The notes beneath the pieces are model-generated. The model did no database searches and was not told the origin of the DNA. It saw nothing but the letters and a program-made list of their open reading frames with translations. This document shows, piece by piece, positions 16,211-24,564 of a stretch of DNA of 64,000 nt (position 1 is its first letter; the number at the start of each line of letters is the position of its first letter). The translations under genes were made by a program, and so were the position numbers. Source of the DNA: Pseudomonadota bacterium (lineage in GTDB: Bacteria > Pseudomonadota > Alphaproteobacteria > Rhizobiales > Devosiaceae); NCBI GenBank assembly GCA_023388175.1, contig JAEWGT010000011.1, forward strand, positions 62,001 to 126,000, in the 5' to 3' direction.

Positions 16211-19189
16211 ATGAACGACACCGCTCCCGGCGCGACCGAAAAAGACTATTCGGCCACGCTTTTCCTGCCGGAAACCGAATTTCCCATGCGCGCGGGCCTG
16301 CCGGCCCGCGAGCCCATCTGGCTGCAGCGCTGGGAAGACATGGATATTTACGAGCGTCAGCGCGAGCAGGCCAAGGATCGCCCGCTCTTTACCCTGCATG
16401 ACGGCCCCCCATACGCCAATGGCAATATCCATATCGGCCACGCGCTCAACAAGACGCTGAAGGATATGGTCAGCCGGTCGATGCAGATGCTCGGCCACAA
16501 CGCCGCCTATATCCCCGGCTGGGATTGTCACGGCCTGCCCATCGAATGGAAGATCGAAGAGCAGTACCGCGCCAAGGGCAAGGACAAGAATGACGTCCCG
16601 GTGGTCGAATTCCGCCAGGAATGCCGGTCCTTTGCCGAGCAGTGGGTTGATGTCCAGCGCGAGGAATTCAAGCGCCTTGGCGTCCTGGGTGAATGGGACA
16701 ATCCCTATCTCACCATGAGCTTCGACGCCGAAGCCCAGATCGCCCGCGAGCTGATGAAAGTCTCGATGAGCGGCCAGCTCTATCGCGGTAGTAAGCCCGT
16801 CATGTGGTCGGTGGTCGAACGCACCGCGCTGGCCGAAGCCGAAATCGAATATGCCGACTATGAGAGCGACACCATCTGGGTGAAGTTCCCGGTCAAGTAC
16901 GCAGTGGGTGGCGCCGGTCCTATGTGGGGCGGAGTTTCAGAAGAAGATGTTCGCCGCCTTTTCCCAACAGACTCTGTGGTCATCTGGACGACGACGCCGT
17001 GGACCATCCCCGCAAACAGAGCGATCAGCTTTTCCTCCAAGATTAGCTATGGTCTCTATGAGGTAACTGCTGCGCCTGAAGGTAACTGGGCGAAGGTTGG
17101 CGAGCGCTACGTTCTTGCGGACAATCTGGCCGCTGAGGTCATGAACAAGAGCAAGGTGGAGGCGTTCTCGCGCGTGCAAGATGTGCCCGCTACGCTGCTG
17201 GCTAGTGTTCGATGCTCGCATCCTCTTGCAGGCCTCGCCGATGGCTACAATTTTGACGTGCCCCTGCTCGATGGCGAACACGTCACCGATGATGCCGGTA
17301 CCGGCTTCGTCCACACCGCGCCTGGCCATGGTCTTGACGACTTCGGCATCTGGATGGAATCCACCCGCCTGCTTCAGGATCGCGGCATCGATCCCGCCAT
17401 CCCCTATGTCGTGGGCGATGATGGTTTCTACACCAAGGACGCTCCCGGCCTCGAAGGCGCGCGCGTCATCGACGACAATGGCAAGAAGGGCGACGCCAAT
17501 CAGCGCGTCATCGCTGCGCTGGCCGAAAAGGGCAACATCATCGCCCGTGGCCGCGTCAAGCACCAGTATCCCCATTCCTGGCGCTCCAAGAAGCCGGTGA
17601 TCTTCCGCAACACGCCGCAATGGTTTGTCTATATGGACAAGGACATTGACGGCGCTGCGGGCGACACCCTGCGCGCTCGCGCCCTCAAGGCCATCGACGC
17701 CACAAAATTCTACCCGGCAACGGGCCAGAACCGCCTACGCGCCATGATCGCCGACCGCCCCGATTGGGTCCTGTCGCGCCAGCGCGCCTGGGGCGTGCCG
17801 ATCACGGTTTTCGTGCATAAGGAAAGCGGCGAAATCCTCCGCGACGAAGCAGTCAATCACCGCATCGCCCAGAGCTTTGAGGAAGAAGGCGCCGACGCCT
17901 GGTACAAGGACGGAGCAGCCCAGCGCTATCTGGGGTCCGACTATAAGGCCGAAGACTACGAGATGATCCGCGACGTCCTCGACGTCTGGTTCGATTCCGG
18001 CTCGACCCACTCCTTCGTGCTGCGCAACAAGCAGAAATGGCCGCATCTGAAATTCCCGGCCTCGATGTATCTCGAAGGCTCGGACCAGCATCGCGGCTGG
18101 TTCCACTCGTCCCTGCTCGAATCCTGCGCCACCAATGGCCGCGCGCCCTATGACAGCGTCCTCACCCATGGCTTCACCATGGACGGCGAAGGCCGCAAGA
18201 TGAGCAAGTCGCTGGGCAATACCGTTGCCCCGCAGGAGATCATCAAGCAGTTCGGCGCCGATATCCTGCGCCTCTGGGTCGCCTCGTCCGACTATTCGGA
18301 AGACCTGCGCCTGGGCAAGGAGATCATCCAGACCACGGTCGATAGCTATCGCAAGCTGCGCAACACCATGCGTTGGCTGTTGGGCAATCTCGCCCATTTC
18401 AAGCCCGATGACGTCGTTGATCCCCGGGACATGCCCGAGCTCGAACGGCTGATGCTGCATCGCCTCGCCCAGCTCGATACCGGCGTGCGCGCCGCCTACA
18501 AGGAATATGACTATCGCAAGGTCGTGACGTTGCTGAGCAACTTCATGAATATCGAGCTCTCGGCCTTCTATTTCGACATCCGCAAGGATGCGCTCTATTG
18601 CGATCCGATCTCCTCGGTCACCCGCCGCTCGGCGCTGACCGTGCTCGATCACCTGTTCAACGCGCTCACCGCCTGGCTCGCGCCGATCCTCGTCTTCACC
18701 ATGGAAGAATGCTGGCTCGAACGGCATCCGGGCGAGGACTCCTCGGTGCATCTGCGCCTCTTCCCCGAAATCCCCGCCGACTGGATCGACACCGACCTCG
18801 CCGGCAAATGGCAGCTCATCCGCGCTGTCCGCCGCGTCGTCACCGGGGCGCTGGAAGTCGAACGCCGTGAAAAGCGCATCGGCTCCTCGCTCGAAGCCGC
18901 GCCACAGGTTTTCGTTTCCGACGCCCGCTATATCGTGGCGCTGGAAGGTCAGGACCTGGCCGAAATCGCCATCACTTCGGCCATTGCGGTCAAACAGAAC
19001 GAAGGCCCCGCAGAAGCCTTCCGCCTCGACGATGTGCCCGGCATTTCCGTGGTCACCGCCCTGGCCGAAGGCCAGCGCTGCGCCCGCTCGTGGAAAGTGC
19101 TGCCCGAAGTCGGCTCGGACCCCGAATATCCCGACGTCTCCCCCCGCGACGCGCAAGCGCTGCGCGAGCGTGCGGCGGCCGGCCTTTAA
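16211..19189 (+). CDS. ileS: Isoleucyl-tRNA synthetase
   Basis: 992-residue class I synthetase. HIGH at residues 74-77 (NGNIHIGHALN), KMSKS at 663-667 (GRKMSKSLGN), CP1 editing domain roughly 200-400, and the anticodon-binding domain after 700. There is no C-terminal zinc-finger Cys cluster, which many alphaproteobacterial enzymes also lack. ATG 16211 follows TTGCCGATCC and gives the family N-terminus. An internal patch (about 16890-17235, residues 227-341) has visibly more A/T at third codon positions than the rest, suggesting a recombined segment within the editing domain. It is followed by lspA. Confidence 0.97.
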   Translation: MNDTAPGATEKDYSATLFLPETEFPMRAGLPAREPIWLQRWEDMDIYERQREQAKDRPLFTLHDGPPYANGNIHIGHALNKTLKDMVSRSMQMLGHNAAYIPGWDCHGLPIEWKIEEQYRAKGKDKNDVPVVEFRQECRSFAEQWVDVQREEFKRLGVLGEWDNPYLTMSFDAEAQIARELMKVSMSGQLYRGSKPVMWSVVERTALAEAEIEYADYESDTIWVKFPVKYAVGGAGPMWGGVSEEDVRRLFPTDSVVIWTTTPWTIPANRAISFSSKISYGLYEVTAAPEGNWAKVGERYVLADNLAAEVMNKSKVEAFSRVQDVPATLLASVRCSHPLAGLADGYNFDVPLLDGEHVTDDAGTGFVHTAPGHGLDDFGIWMESTRLLQDRGIDPAIPYVVGDDGFYTKDAPGLEGARVIDDNGKKGDANQRVIAALAEKGNIIARGRVKHQYPHSWRSKKPVIFRNTPQWFVYMDKDIDGAAGDTLRARALKAIDATKFYPATGQNRLRAMIADRPDWVLSRQRAWGVPITVFVHKESGEILRDEAVNHRIAQSFEEEGADAWYKDGAAQRYLGSDYKAEDYEMIRDVLDVWFDSGSTHSFVLRNKQKWPHLKFPASMYLEGSDQHRGWFHSSLLESCATNGRAPYDSVLTHGFTMDGEGRKMSKSLGNTVAPQEIIKQFGADILRLWVASSDYSEDLRLGKEIIQTTVDSYRKLRNTMRWLLGNLAHFKPDDVVDPRDMPELERLMLHRLAQLDTGVRAAYKEYDYRKVVTLLSNFMNIELSAFYFDIRKDALYCDPISSVTRRSALTVLDHLFNALTAWLAPILVFTMEECWLERHPGEDSSVHLRLFPEIPADWIDTDLAGKWQLIRAVRRVVTGALEVERREKRIGSSLEAAPQVFVSDARYIVALEGQDLAEIAITSAIAVKQNEGPAEAFRLDDVPGISVVTALAEGQRCARSWKVLPEVGSDPEYPDVSPRDAQALRERAAAGL

Positions 19190-19220
19190 TCTGTAAGGAG
19201 GCCATCGGCTCCTGCGCCTC

Positions 19221-19340
19221 CCTCCCCCTTGAGGGGAGGGATCGAGGGTGGGGGTTCTGACTGTCCCGCAAGCCGCGAATTCTTGGTATGCCGTAAAGCC
19301 GGCACCCCACGCCAACCCCTCCCCTCAAAGGGGAGGGGCT
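19221..19340. repeat. Inverted pair of CCTCCCC-TTGA-GGGGAGG palindromes between ileS and lspA
   Basis: Left unit: CCTCCCCCTTGAGGGGAGGG (19221-19240) followed by an AGGGTGGGGGT tail. Right unit: the same in inverted order, CACCCCACGCC then CCCCTCCCCTCAAAGGGGAGG to about 19338. Two head-to-head copies make a BIME-like structure inside an apparent operon. Confidence 0.85.
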
Positions 19341-19362
19341 TTCGGAGAACCCGGAGCACACC

Positions 19363-19941
19363 ATGAATACCCATTCCCTCCGCGATCCCACCATTCTCGT
19401 CTCGCTCATGGCGGCCATTCTCGCCTTCGGTATCGACCGGGCGCAGAAGGGGTTTCACATCGCGGCCGAATGCTATGCCATAGGGCAGGCGATCTGCGTG
19501 CCCGTGCCTTTCGCCTATATTCCGGAAACGCTCACCGGCTGGCGTGGCGGCGAGATCATCAACGTCACGTCGTTTTTCGACTACGTGCTCGTCTGGAATA
19601 CCGGGATTTCCTATGGCCTGCTCGATGGCCTGCCGGTCTGGGTTCTTGGCCTGATCATGGGCGCGGCGATCATCGCGCTGTCGGTCTGGTGGTGGCGCAC
19701 CGATGTCATGCTGATCCGGCTCGGCCTGGCGCTCTGCATTGGCGGCGCCCTGTCCAATGCGCTCGATCGCCTCATCTATGGCGCGGTGGCCGATTTCTTC
19801 CACTTTCACTGGGCCGGCTGGTCATTCTACATTTTCAATCTGGCCGATGTGGCGATAACCTTCGGTGTCATCCTGCTTTTTGCCGATCTGCTGGGCCTTG
19901 GCCACAAGGGCAGGCGCAAGGGTGCAAACAAGAGCGCTTGA
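19363..19941 (+). CDS. lspA: Signal peptidase II (prolipoprotein)
   Basis: 192-residue inner-membrane aspartyl protease that removes lipoprotein signal peptides after diacylglyceryl transfer. Catalytic aspartates fit Asp144 (GAVADFFHF) and Asp162 (FNLADVAITFG), with the family motif GGALSNALDRLIYG just before. Four membrane spans are visible. The 30-residue insertion between spans 1 and 2 is somewhat long. Located after ileS as in most proteobacteria and before a lipoprotein gene, a likely client. Confidence 0.94.
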   Translation: MNTHSLRDPTILVSLMAAILAFGIDRAQKGFHIAAECYAIGQAICVPVPFAYIPETLTGWRGGEIINVTSFFDYVLVWNTGISYGLLDGLPVWVLGLIMGAAIIALSVWWWRTDVMLIRLGLALCIGGALSNALDRLIYGAVADFFHFHWAGWSFYIFNLADVAITFGVILLFADLLGLGHKGRRKGANKSA

Positions 19942-20024
19942 GCAACGCGATCTCCTTGTTGCCAGAATCTGGCCTTAGCTCCTGTAATGCGCTATAGAAG
20001 CCGCCAATATCGAAGGGATGTTGC

Positions 20025-20720
20025 ATGCGTATTGGATTGACCGGGCGGAATTCTGCTCTTTCGACAGCAGCTCGCGCTGGCCTTGCGGCGCTGGGCCTCA
20101 TGGCGACGCTGGCTCTGGGCGCCTGCACCACCATCGAAGGGGCCAATGCCTTGACCGATTTCGGCACCTTCGAGCGCGAAGTGCTCAATACGACGGCGCG
20201 CGGTGTCGGCCTCATTCCCGGTGAGACCCCCAAGGAAGACCTGACTGCTGCCCGGGCGCCGCTGGTGCTGCCGCGCAATCAGGCGGCTTTGCCTGCGCCC
20301 ACCCAGGCCACAACCTCGCAATTGCCGGCGGATAGCAGCAAGGTGCAGATCGACACGGCCAATCTCACCGCCGCCGACATCGAGAATCTGCGCAATGCCC
20401 GCGTGGTTGACCTGCGCTCGCTCTCCGGTCGTCCACTGACCGAGGCCGAAATCAACCAGATGACGGCGCGCATGCGCGCTGCCAATATGCAGGTGACGGG
20501 CAATGCCGCCCGCCCGCTCTATTTGCCGCCGGCTGAGTATTTTACCCGTGTGGGTGATGCGCAGCTGGTCTGCCGTGCGCCCAATGGCGAGCTTGTCTCC
20601 TTGCGTGACGACCGCTGCCCTGCAGAAATCCGCAGTGCCTTGCAGTCTTCGGGCCCCCAGGGCAGCGCCATGACCGGAACTCAGGGTGCGCGCCTGCTCG
20701 AATCCGAGATCAAGAACTAG
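20025..20720 (+). CDS. Putative lipoprotein
   Basis: 231-residue protein with a signal peptide ending in lipobox LALGAC (Cys34), preceded by GLAALGLMAT. The mature part is Pro/Ala/Thr-rich to about residue 105, then has helical segments (TAADIENLRNARVVDLRSLSGRPLTEAEINQMTARM) and two late cysteines (QLVCRAP, DDRCPAEI). No family recognised; similar lipoproteins follow lspA in this order. AAGGGA lies 6 bases upstream of the ATG. A hairpin terminator follows the stop. Confidence 0.75.
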   Translation: MRIGLTGRNSALSTAARAGLAALGLMATLALGACTTIEGANALTDFGTFEREVLNTTARGVGLIPGETPKEDLTAARAPLVLPRNQAALPAPTQATTSQLPADSSKVQIDTANLTAADIENLRNARVVDLRSLSGRPLTEAEINQMTARMRAANMQVTGNAARPLYLPPAEYFTRVGDAQLVCRAPNGELVSLRDDRCPAEIRSALQSSGPQGSAMTGTQGARLLESEIKN

Positions 20721-20747
20721 AGCGCACGCCGCCGCAACACGAATATC

Positions 20748-20773
20748 GGCGGCCGGTTCATCCGGCCGCCTTT
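20748..20773 (+). terminator. Rho-independent terminator after the lipoprotein gene
   Basis: GGCGGCCGG - TTCAT - CCGGCCGCC followed by TTT. A strong 9-bp stem with a short T-run, placed 28 bases after the stop codon. Confidence 0.75.
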
Positions 20774-20846
20774 CCCATTTACCGCGCCGCCCGCCTCGCG
20801 CCTTTGCAGGGGCATTACGGGTCCCGCATGTCAGAAAGTTGCGCTT

Positions 20847-22505
20847 ATGAGCGACACACCAAAACAGCCTGAAGTCGCCGACCGTCTCGCCAAGGTCATT
20901 GCCCGCGCCGGCCTCTGTTCCCGCCGCGACGCCGAAGGCTGGATTGCCGATGGCCGCATCTCGGTCAATGGCAAGAAAGTGCTGACCCCCGCCTTCAACG
21001 TCACCAGCCGCGACAAGATCGAGGTCGATGGCCTGCCGCTGGCCGCGCGTCAGGGCACGCGCATCTGGCTTTATCACAAGCCTGCTGGGCTCGTGGTCAC
21101 CGAAAAGGACCCCGAAGGCCGCCCCACCATTTTTGAATCGCTGGAACGCAAGGGCCTGCCGCGCGTCCTCACCGTCGGACGTCTCGACATCAACACCGAA
21201 GGCCTGCTGCTGCTCACCAATGATGGCGGCCTCAAGCGTGTGCTCGAGCTGCCCTCCACCGGCTGGCTGCGCCGCTATCGCGTCCGCGCCTTCGGCCAGG
21301 TCACCCAAGCCCAGCTCGACGGTCTCAAGAACGGCATTTCCGTAGATGGCGTGCAATATGGTCCCATCCAGGCGACGCTGGAGCGCGAACAGGGTTCCAA
21401 TGTCTGGATCGTCATGGGCCTGCGCGAAGGCAAGAACCGCGAGGTCAAGAATGTCCTCGGCTCGCTCGGCCTCGAAGTCAACCGGCTGATCCGCGTCTCC
21501 TATGGCCCGTTCCAGTTGGGCGATCTCGCCGAGGGCGGTGTGGAAATGGTCAAGTCTCGCATGCTGCGCGATCAGCTCGGCAAGAAGCTGGCGGAATCGG
21601 CTGGTGTCGATTTCGAGAGCGAGATGCCCGACTTCGAGCCGCAGCGCGAAGAAAACTATCGCGTCCGCTCTCCGCGCGACCGCGACCATGCCCGTCCCAA
21701 TCCCTCGCGCGAAGCCGCTCGTTCGGGCCAATCTGGTTTCAGCCGCACCGAGGACCGCCCGGCGGGCCGCCCCCGCCGCGTTCACTTTGAACACGAGGAT
21801 GGCCGCGCCCCGGAGGCCTATACGCCCAAGGGCGCAGACCGCAAACGCCCCGATCGCGACGATCAATCCGCCCGTTCCTTCGGCAAGACCGCGCCGCGCG
21901 GCGACAAGCCTTTCGGTGGCAAATCCTTTGGCGACAAGCCGAAACGCAACTTCGCAGATCGTCCGGCACGCAGTGGATTTGGTGACAAACCAGCGCGCGG
22001 CAGCTTCGGGGATCGCCCGAAACGCGATTTTGGCGACAAGCCGCAGCGTCCATATGGCGACAAGCCTGCCCGCGCCAATTTCGGTGATCGTCCCGCCCGT
22101 GGCCCGCGTCCCGAACGCAGCTTCGACGATCGGCCCAAGCGCGATTTTGGGGATCGTCCTCAGCGGTCTTTCGGCGACAAGCCCCAGCGCGGCCCGCGCC
22201 CCGACAAGCCTTTCGGTGATCGTCCGGCCCGCTCTGAACGTCCCCAGGGCGGTCGCCCGGCAGGCAAGTCTTTTGGCGATCGGCCACAGGGGCGCCCAGG
22301 CGGCAAGCCCTTCGGGGATCGTCCTCAGGGCAACAGGCCCTATGGCGACCGCCCGCAAGGCGGCCGTCCCGGTGGCAAGCCTTTTGCCGGCAAGCCCGGC
22401 GGTCCGCGCCCGACTGGCGGCCGTCCAACCGGCGGTCGCCCCTCGTCAGGCGGCCCACGTCCGTCAAATGGCCGTCCCACCGGTCCGCGCAAGCCGCGCA
22501 GTTAG
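20847..22505 (+). CDS. rluB: 23S rRNA pseudouridine synthase RluB-type with long repetitive tail
   Basis: 552 residues. S4 RNA-binding domain at about 13-60 (RLAKVIARAGLCSRRDAEGWI, GRISVNGKKV), catalytic domain at about 70-235 with GRLDINTEGLLLLTNDG placing catalytic Asp114, and the KNREVKNVLGSLGLEVNRLIR motif. The enzyme would be complete by about residue 250. The remaining roughly 300 residues are a basic, low-complexity tail with about 14 copies of FGDKP/FGDRP-like units, ending in G/P/R-rich sequence. Similar tails occur in alphaproteobacterial RluB-like proteins and probably bind RNA. RluB rather than RsuA/RluE is my best guess. Confidence 0.88.
   Translation: MSDTPKQPEVADRLAKVIARAGLCSRRDAEGWIADGRISVNGKKVLTPAFNVTSRDKIEVDGLPLAARQGTRIWLYHKPAGLVVTEKDPEGRPTIFESLERKGLPRVLTVGRLDINTEGLLLLTNDGGLKRVLELPSTGWLRRYRVRAFGQVTQAQLDGLKNGISVDGVQYGPIQATLEREQGSNVWIVMGLREGKNREVKNVLGSLGLEVNRLIRVSYGPFQLGDLAEGGVEMVKSRMLRDQLGKKLAESAGVDFESEMPDFEPQREENYRVRSPRDRDHARPNPSREAARSGQSGFSRTEDRPAGRPRRVHFEHEDGRAPEAYTPKGADRKRPDRDDQSARSFGKTAPRGDKPFGGKSFGDKPKRNFADRPARSGFGDKPARGSFGDRPKRDFGDKPQRPYGDKPARANFGDRPARGPRPERSFDDRPKRDFGDRPQRSFGDKPQRGPRPDKPFGDRPARSERPQGGRPAGKSFGDRPQGRPGGKPFGDRPQGNRPYGDRPQGGRPGGKPFAGKPGGPRPTGGRPTGGRPSSGGPRPSNGRPTGPRKPRS
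21886..22340 (+). repeat. Degenerate coding repeats (FGDRP/FGDKP units) in rluB tail
   Basis: About 14 imperfect units built on TTC/TTT-GGC-GAC/GAT-AAG/CGT-CCG with variable 3-10 residue spacers. Spacing is irregular and the frame is open, so this is a protein repeat, not a DNA array. Confidence 0.85.
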
Positions 22506-22520
22506 TTAGACCACCGTTTC

Positions 22521-22589
22521 ACCCTCCCCCTTGAGGGGAGGGTATCGCAGCTAGGCCGCAAGGCCTTGGCGAAGATAGGGTGGGGGTGC
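22521..22589. repeat. CCTCCCC-TTGA-GGGGAGG palindrome between rluB and rsmD
   Basis: ACCCTCCCCCTTGAGGGGAGG at 22521 on, then a second small hairpin (CTAGGCCGCAAGGCCTTGG) and the AGGGTGGGGGT tail to 22589. It is a single-orientation copy of the family seen at the ileS-lspA, znuB-znuC and cobW-cobN gaps. Confidence 0.8.
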
Positions 22590-22630
22590 AGGCGTTTCCG
22601 CACTCGCTGCCATCCAGGAGACCGTCCCCC

Positions 22631-23185
22631 ATGCGCATCGTCGCCGGAAAATATCGCGGCAAGGCCCTGACCTCGCCCTCGGACGACTCTATCCGGCCGA
22701 CCTCGGATCGCGCCCGCGAATCCATCTTCAATATCCTGGGCTCCCGTCTTGGCCCGGTTTTCGATGGGTTGCGTGTGCTTGACCTTTTCGCCGGCACTGG
22801 GGCGCTAGGCCTCGAAGCCCTGTCCCGTGGCGCCGCCCATGTCACCTTCGTCGATACCGGCGCCGAATCCCGGGGCCTCATCCGCGATCATATCCAGGCC
22901 TTCGGCATTGCTGGCATCACCAAGCTGTTGCGCCGCGACGCCACCGCGCTCGGAATGCCCGGTACATTCGGCCAGTTCGACCTGATCTTTCTTGATCCGC
23001 CGTATAATCAGGGGCTTGGCGAGAAGGCCTTGGCCGAACTCGCCGCCAATGGCTGGATCGCCCCCGGCGCCACCATCGTCTGGGAGGAGTTTGCCGGGGC
23101 CGAGGTCACCATCCCCGATGGCTTTACGCTTGAGGATACGCGCGAATATGGCGCGGCCGCCGTCCGGTTTCTCGCATTCGGCTAG
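22631..23185 (+). CDS. rsmD: 16S rRNA m2G966 methyltransferase
   Basis: 184-residue SAM-dependent methyltransferase. N-terminus MRIVAGKYRGKAL and PTSDRARESIFNIL are characteristic; SAM motif I is VLDLFAGTGALGLEALSRGA and the catalytic motif IV is FLDPPY. ATG 22631 gives the canonical start. It follows rluB, another rRNA-modification gene. The stop overlaps the convergent zur stop by 4 bases (CTAG). Confidence 0.94.
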   Translation: MRIVAGKYRGKALTSPSDDSIRPTSDRARESIFNILGSRLGPVFDGLRVLDLFAGTGALGLEALSRGAAHVTFVDTGAESRGLIRDHIQAFGIAGITKLLRRDATALGMPGTFGQFDLIFLDPPYNQGLGEKALAELAANGWIAPGATIVWEEFAGAEVTIPDGFTLEDTREYGAAAVRFLAFG

Positions 23186-23595
23186 GCTGCCTTGAGGCAC
23201 TCCGCGCAACGCCCACGAATTTCCATCGTCGTGCGTTCGACTTTGAATCCGGTTTGCTGCGCCCAGCCGCCCAGGCGCTCCTCGATCACCGCATCGGCGA
23301 ACTCGTCCACCTTCCCGCACCCTTCGCAAATGGCAAAGGCGATCAGTCCCTTGCGATGGCAATGCGTATCGGCGCAGGCGACGAAGGCGTTAAGCGATTC
23401 CAGCCGATGGGCGAGACCCCGTTCCACCAGCTTGTCGAGTGCCCGATAGATCTGCAACGGCGCCCGCAGCCCATCGCCGCGCAGCCGGTCGAGAATGTCA
23501 TAGGCCGATAGTGGGGCAGGGGCGTGGTTGAGGGCGCCCAGCACCAGTTCCTGATTGCGCGTCAGGTCTGCCGGCATTGCGTGATCATGCGCCAT
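23182..23595 (-). CDS. zur: Zinc uptake regulator Zur (Fur family)
   Basis: 137-residue Fur-family repressor. Winged-helix N-terminus (LSAYDILDRLRGDGLRAPLQIYRALDKLVERGLAHRL), then the dimer domain with ACADTHCHRKGLIAFAICEGCGKVDEF and the C-terminal RCAEC. The paired CxxC motifs form the structural zinc site. Identity as Zur rather than Fur is supported by its position in zur-znuB-znuC opposite znuA. ATG 23595 is chosen for AGGAG upstream; this start overlaps the end of znuB by 11 bases. Confidence 0.92.
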   Translation of the reverse strand: MAHDHAMPADLTRNQELVLGALNHAPAPLSAYDILDRLRGDGLRAPLQIYRALDKLVERGLAHRLESLNAFVACADTHCHRKGLIAFAICEGCGKVDEFADAVIEERLGGWAQQTGFKVERTTMEIRGRCAECLKAA

Positions 23596-24403
23596 TGTGC
23601 TCTCTCCTGCCAAACAGTCGTGCCGTGGGCACCGCCAGCGACAATAGGAAGATCGCCAGGGCCATCACCACGATGGATGGTCCCGAAGCGGTATCCCAGG
23701 TCCGCGACCCATACAAGCCACCCACGACCGAAACGGCCCCCAGCACAGCCGCGACGCCGGCCATCATTTCCGGCGTCGCGCTCAGGCGCCGCGCCGTCGC
23801 CGCCGGTATGATCAGCAGCGAGGTGATCAGCAGCACACCCACTAGCTTCATGGCGATGGCGATGACCGAAGCCATCAGCAGCATGAGGATGATCCGGCTG
23901 ACTTCCGGTTTCAGCCCTTCGGCCTCGGCCAGTTCCGGGCTCACCGTCGCCGCCAGCAGCGGTCGCCAGTTGAGCCACAGGATGGCGAGAATGGCCACGC
24001 CGCCGCCATAGATCACGGCAATGTCTTCCACCGACACAGCCAGGATATCCCCGAACAAAAAGCCCATCAGGTCGATCCGCACCTGCGTCAGGAAGCCGAC
24101 GATCACCAGCCCCACGGCCAGGCTTGAATGGCTGAGAATGCCCAGCAGCGCATCGGTGGAGAGCGTGTTCTGCCTCTGCAGCAGCAGCAGCGCCCCCGCC
24201 ACCAGCGCCGCCACCGCGAAAACGCCCAGCGTCATGTTCACCGAAAGCAGGATGGAAAGCGCCACGCCCAGCAATGCCGAATGGGCCATCGTGTCCCCGA
24301 AATAGGCCATCCTCCGCCACACCACGAAACAGCCCAGCGGTCCCGTCACGGCAGCAAGGCCCACACCGGCGATAAGAGCACGGGAGAAGAAGTCACCGAA
24401 CAT
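23585..24403 (-). CDS. znuB: Zinc ABC transporter permease ZnuB
   Basis: 272-residue ABC-3 family permease with about eight membrane spans. Typical features: GPLGCFVVWRRMAYFGDTMAHSALLGVALS near the N-terminus, FLFGDILAVSVEDI, and KLVGVLLITSLLIIPAATARRLS near the C-terminus. Moves zinc across the inner membrane, powered by ZnuC. The start has AGGAGA 6-7 bases upstream. A palindromic repeat pair fills the gap between it and znuC. Confidence 0.95.
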   Translation of the reverse strand: MFGDFFSRALIAGVGLAAVTGPLGCFVVWRRMAYFGDTMAHSALLGVALSILLSVNMTLGVFAVAALVAGALLLLQRQNTLSTDALLGILSHSSLAVGLVIVGFLTQVRIDLMGFLFGDILAVSVEDIAVIYGGGVAILAILWLNWRPLLAATVSPELAEAEGLKPEVSRIILMLLMASVIAIAMKLVGVLLITSLLIIPAATARRLSATPEMMAGVAAVLGAVSVVGGLYGSRTWDTASGPSIVVMALAIFLLSLAVPTARLFGRREHNGA

Positions 24404-24420
24404 GGGTTTTCTCCTGAAGG

Positions 24421-24550
24421 TGCAGCACCCCCACCCCAACCCCTCCCCTCAAGGGGGAGGGGCTCTGGTCCTGCGTGTTTTGCACAATCTCGCCAGAGTC
24501 ACCGGCCGGTCCCCTCCCCCTTGAGGGGAGGGCTAGGGTGGGGGTGCTGA
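24421..24550. repeat. Inverted pair of CCTCCCC palindromes between znuC and znuB
   Basis: Left arm TGCAGCACCCCCACCCC then CCCCTCCCCTCAAGGGGGAGG (24421-24462); right arm CCCCTCCCCCTTGAGGGGAGG then CTAGGGTGGGGGTGCTG (24511-24548). The arms are near reverse complements over about 40 bases, so the transcript can fold into a large hairpin within the operon. Confidence 0.88.
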
Positions 24551-24564
24551 AGCCAGCCAAACCC

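Noticed and set aside
21886..22340. Possible CRISPR or tandem-repeat array
   Set aside because: Units vary in length and sequence, follow codon phase and encode FGDRP-like motifs within an open frame; no spacer structure.
19992..22358. 788-codon frame opposite the lipoprotein gene and rluB
   Set aside because: Arises from the repetitive GC-rich rluB tail; translation is low-complexity and spans two real genes.
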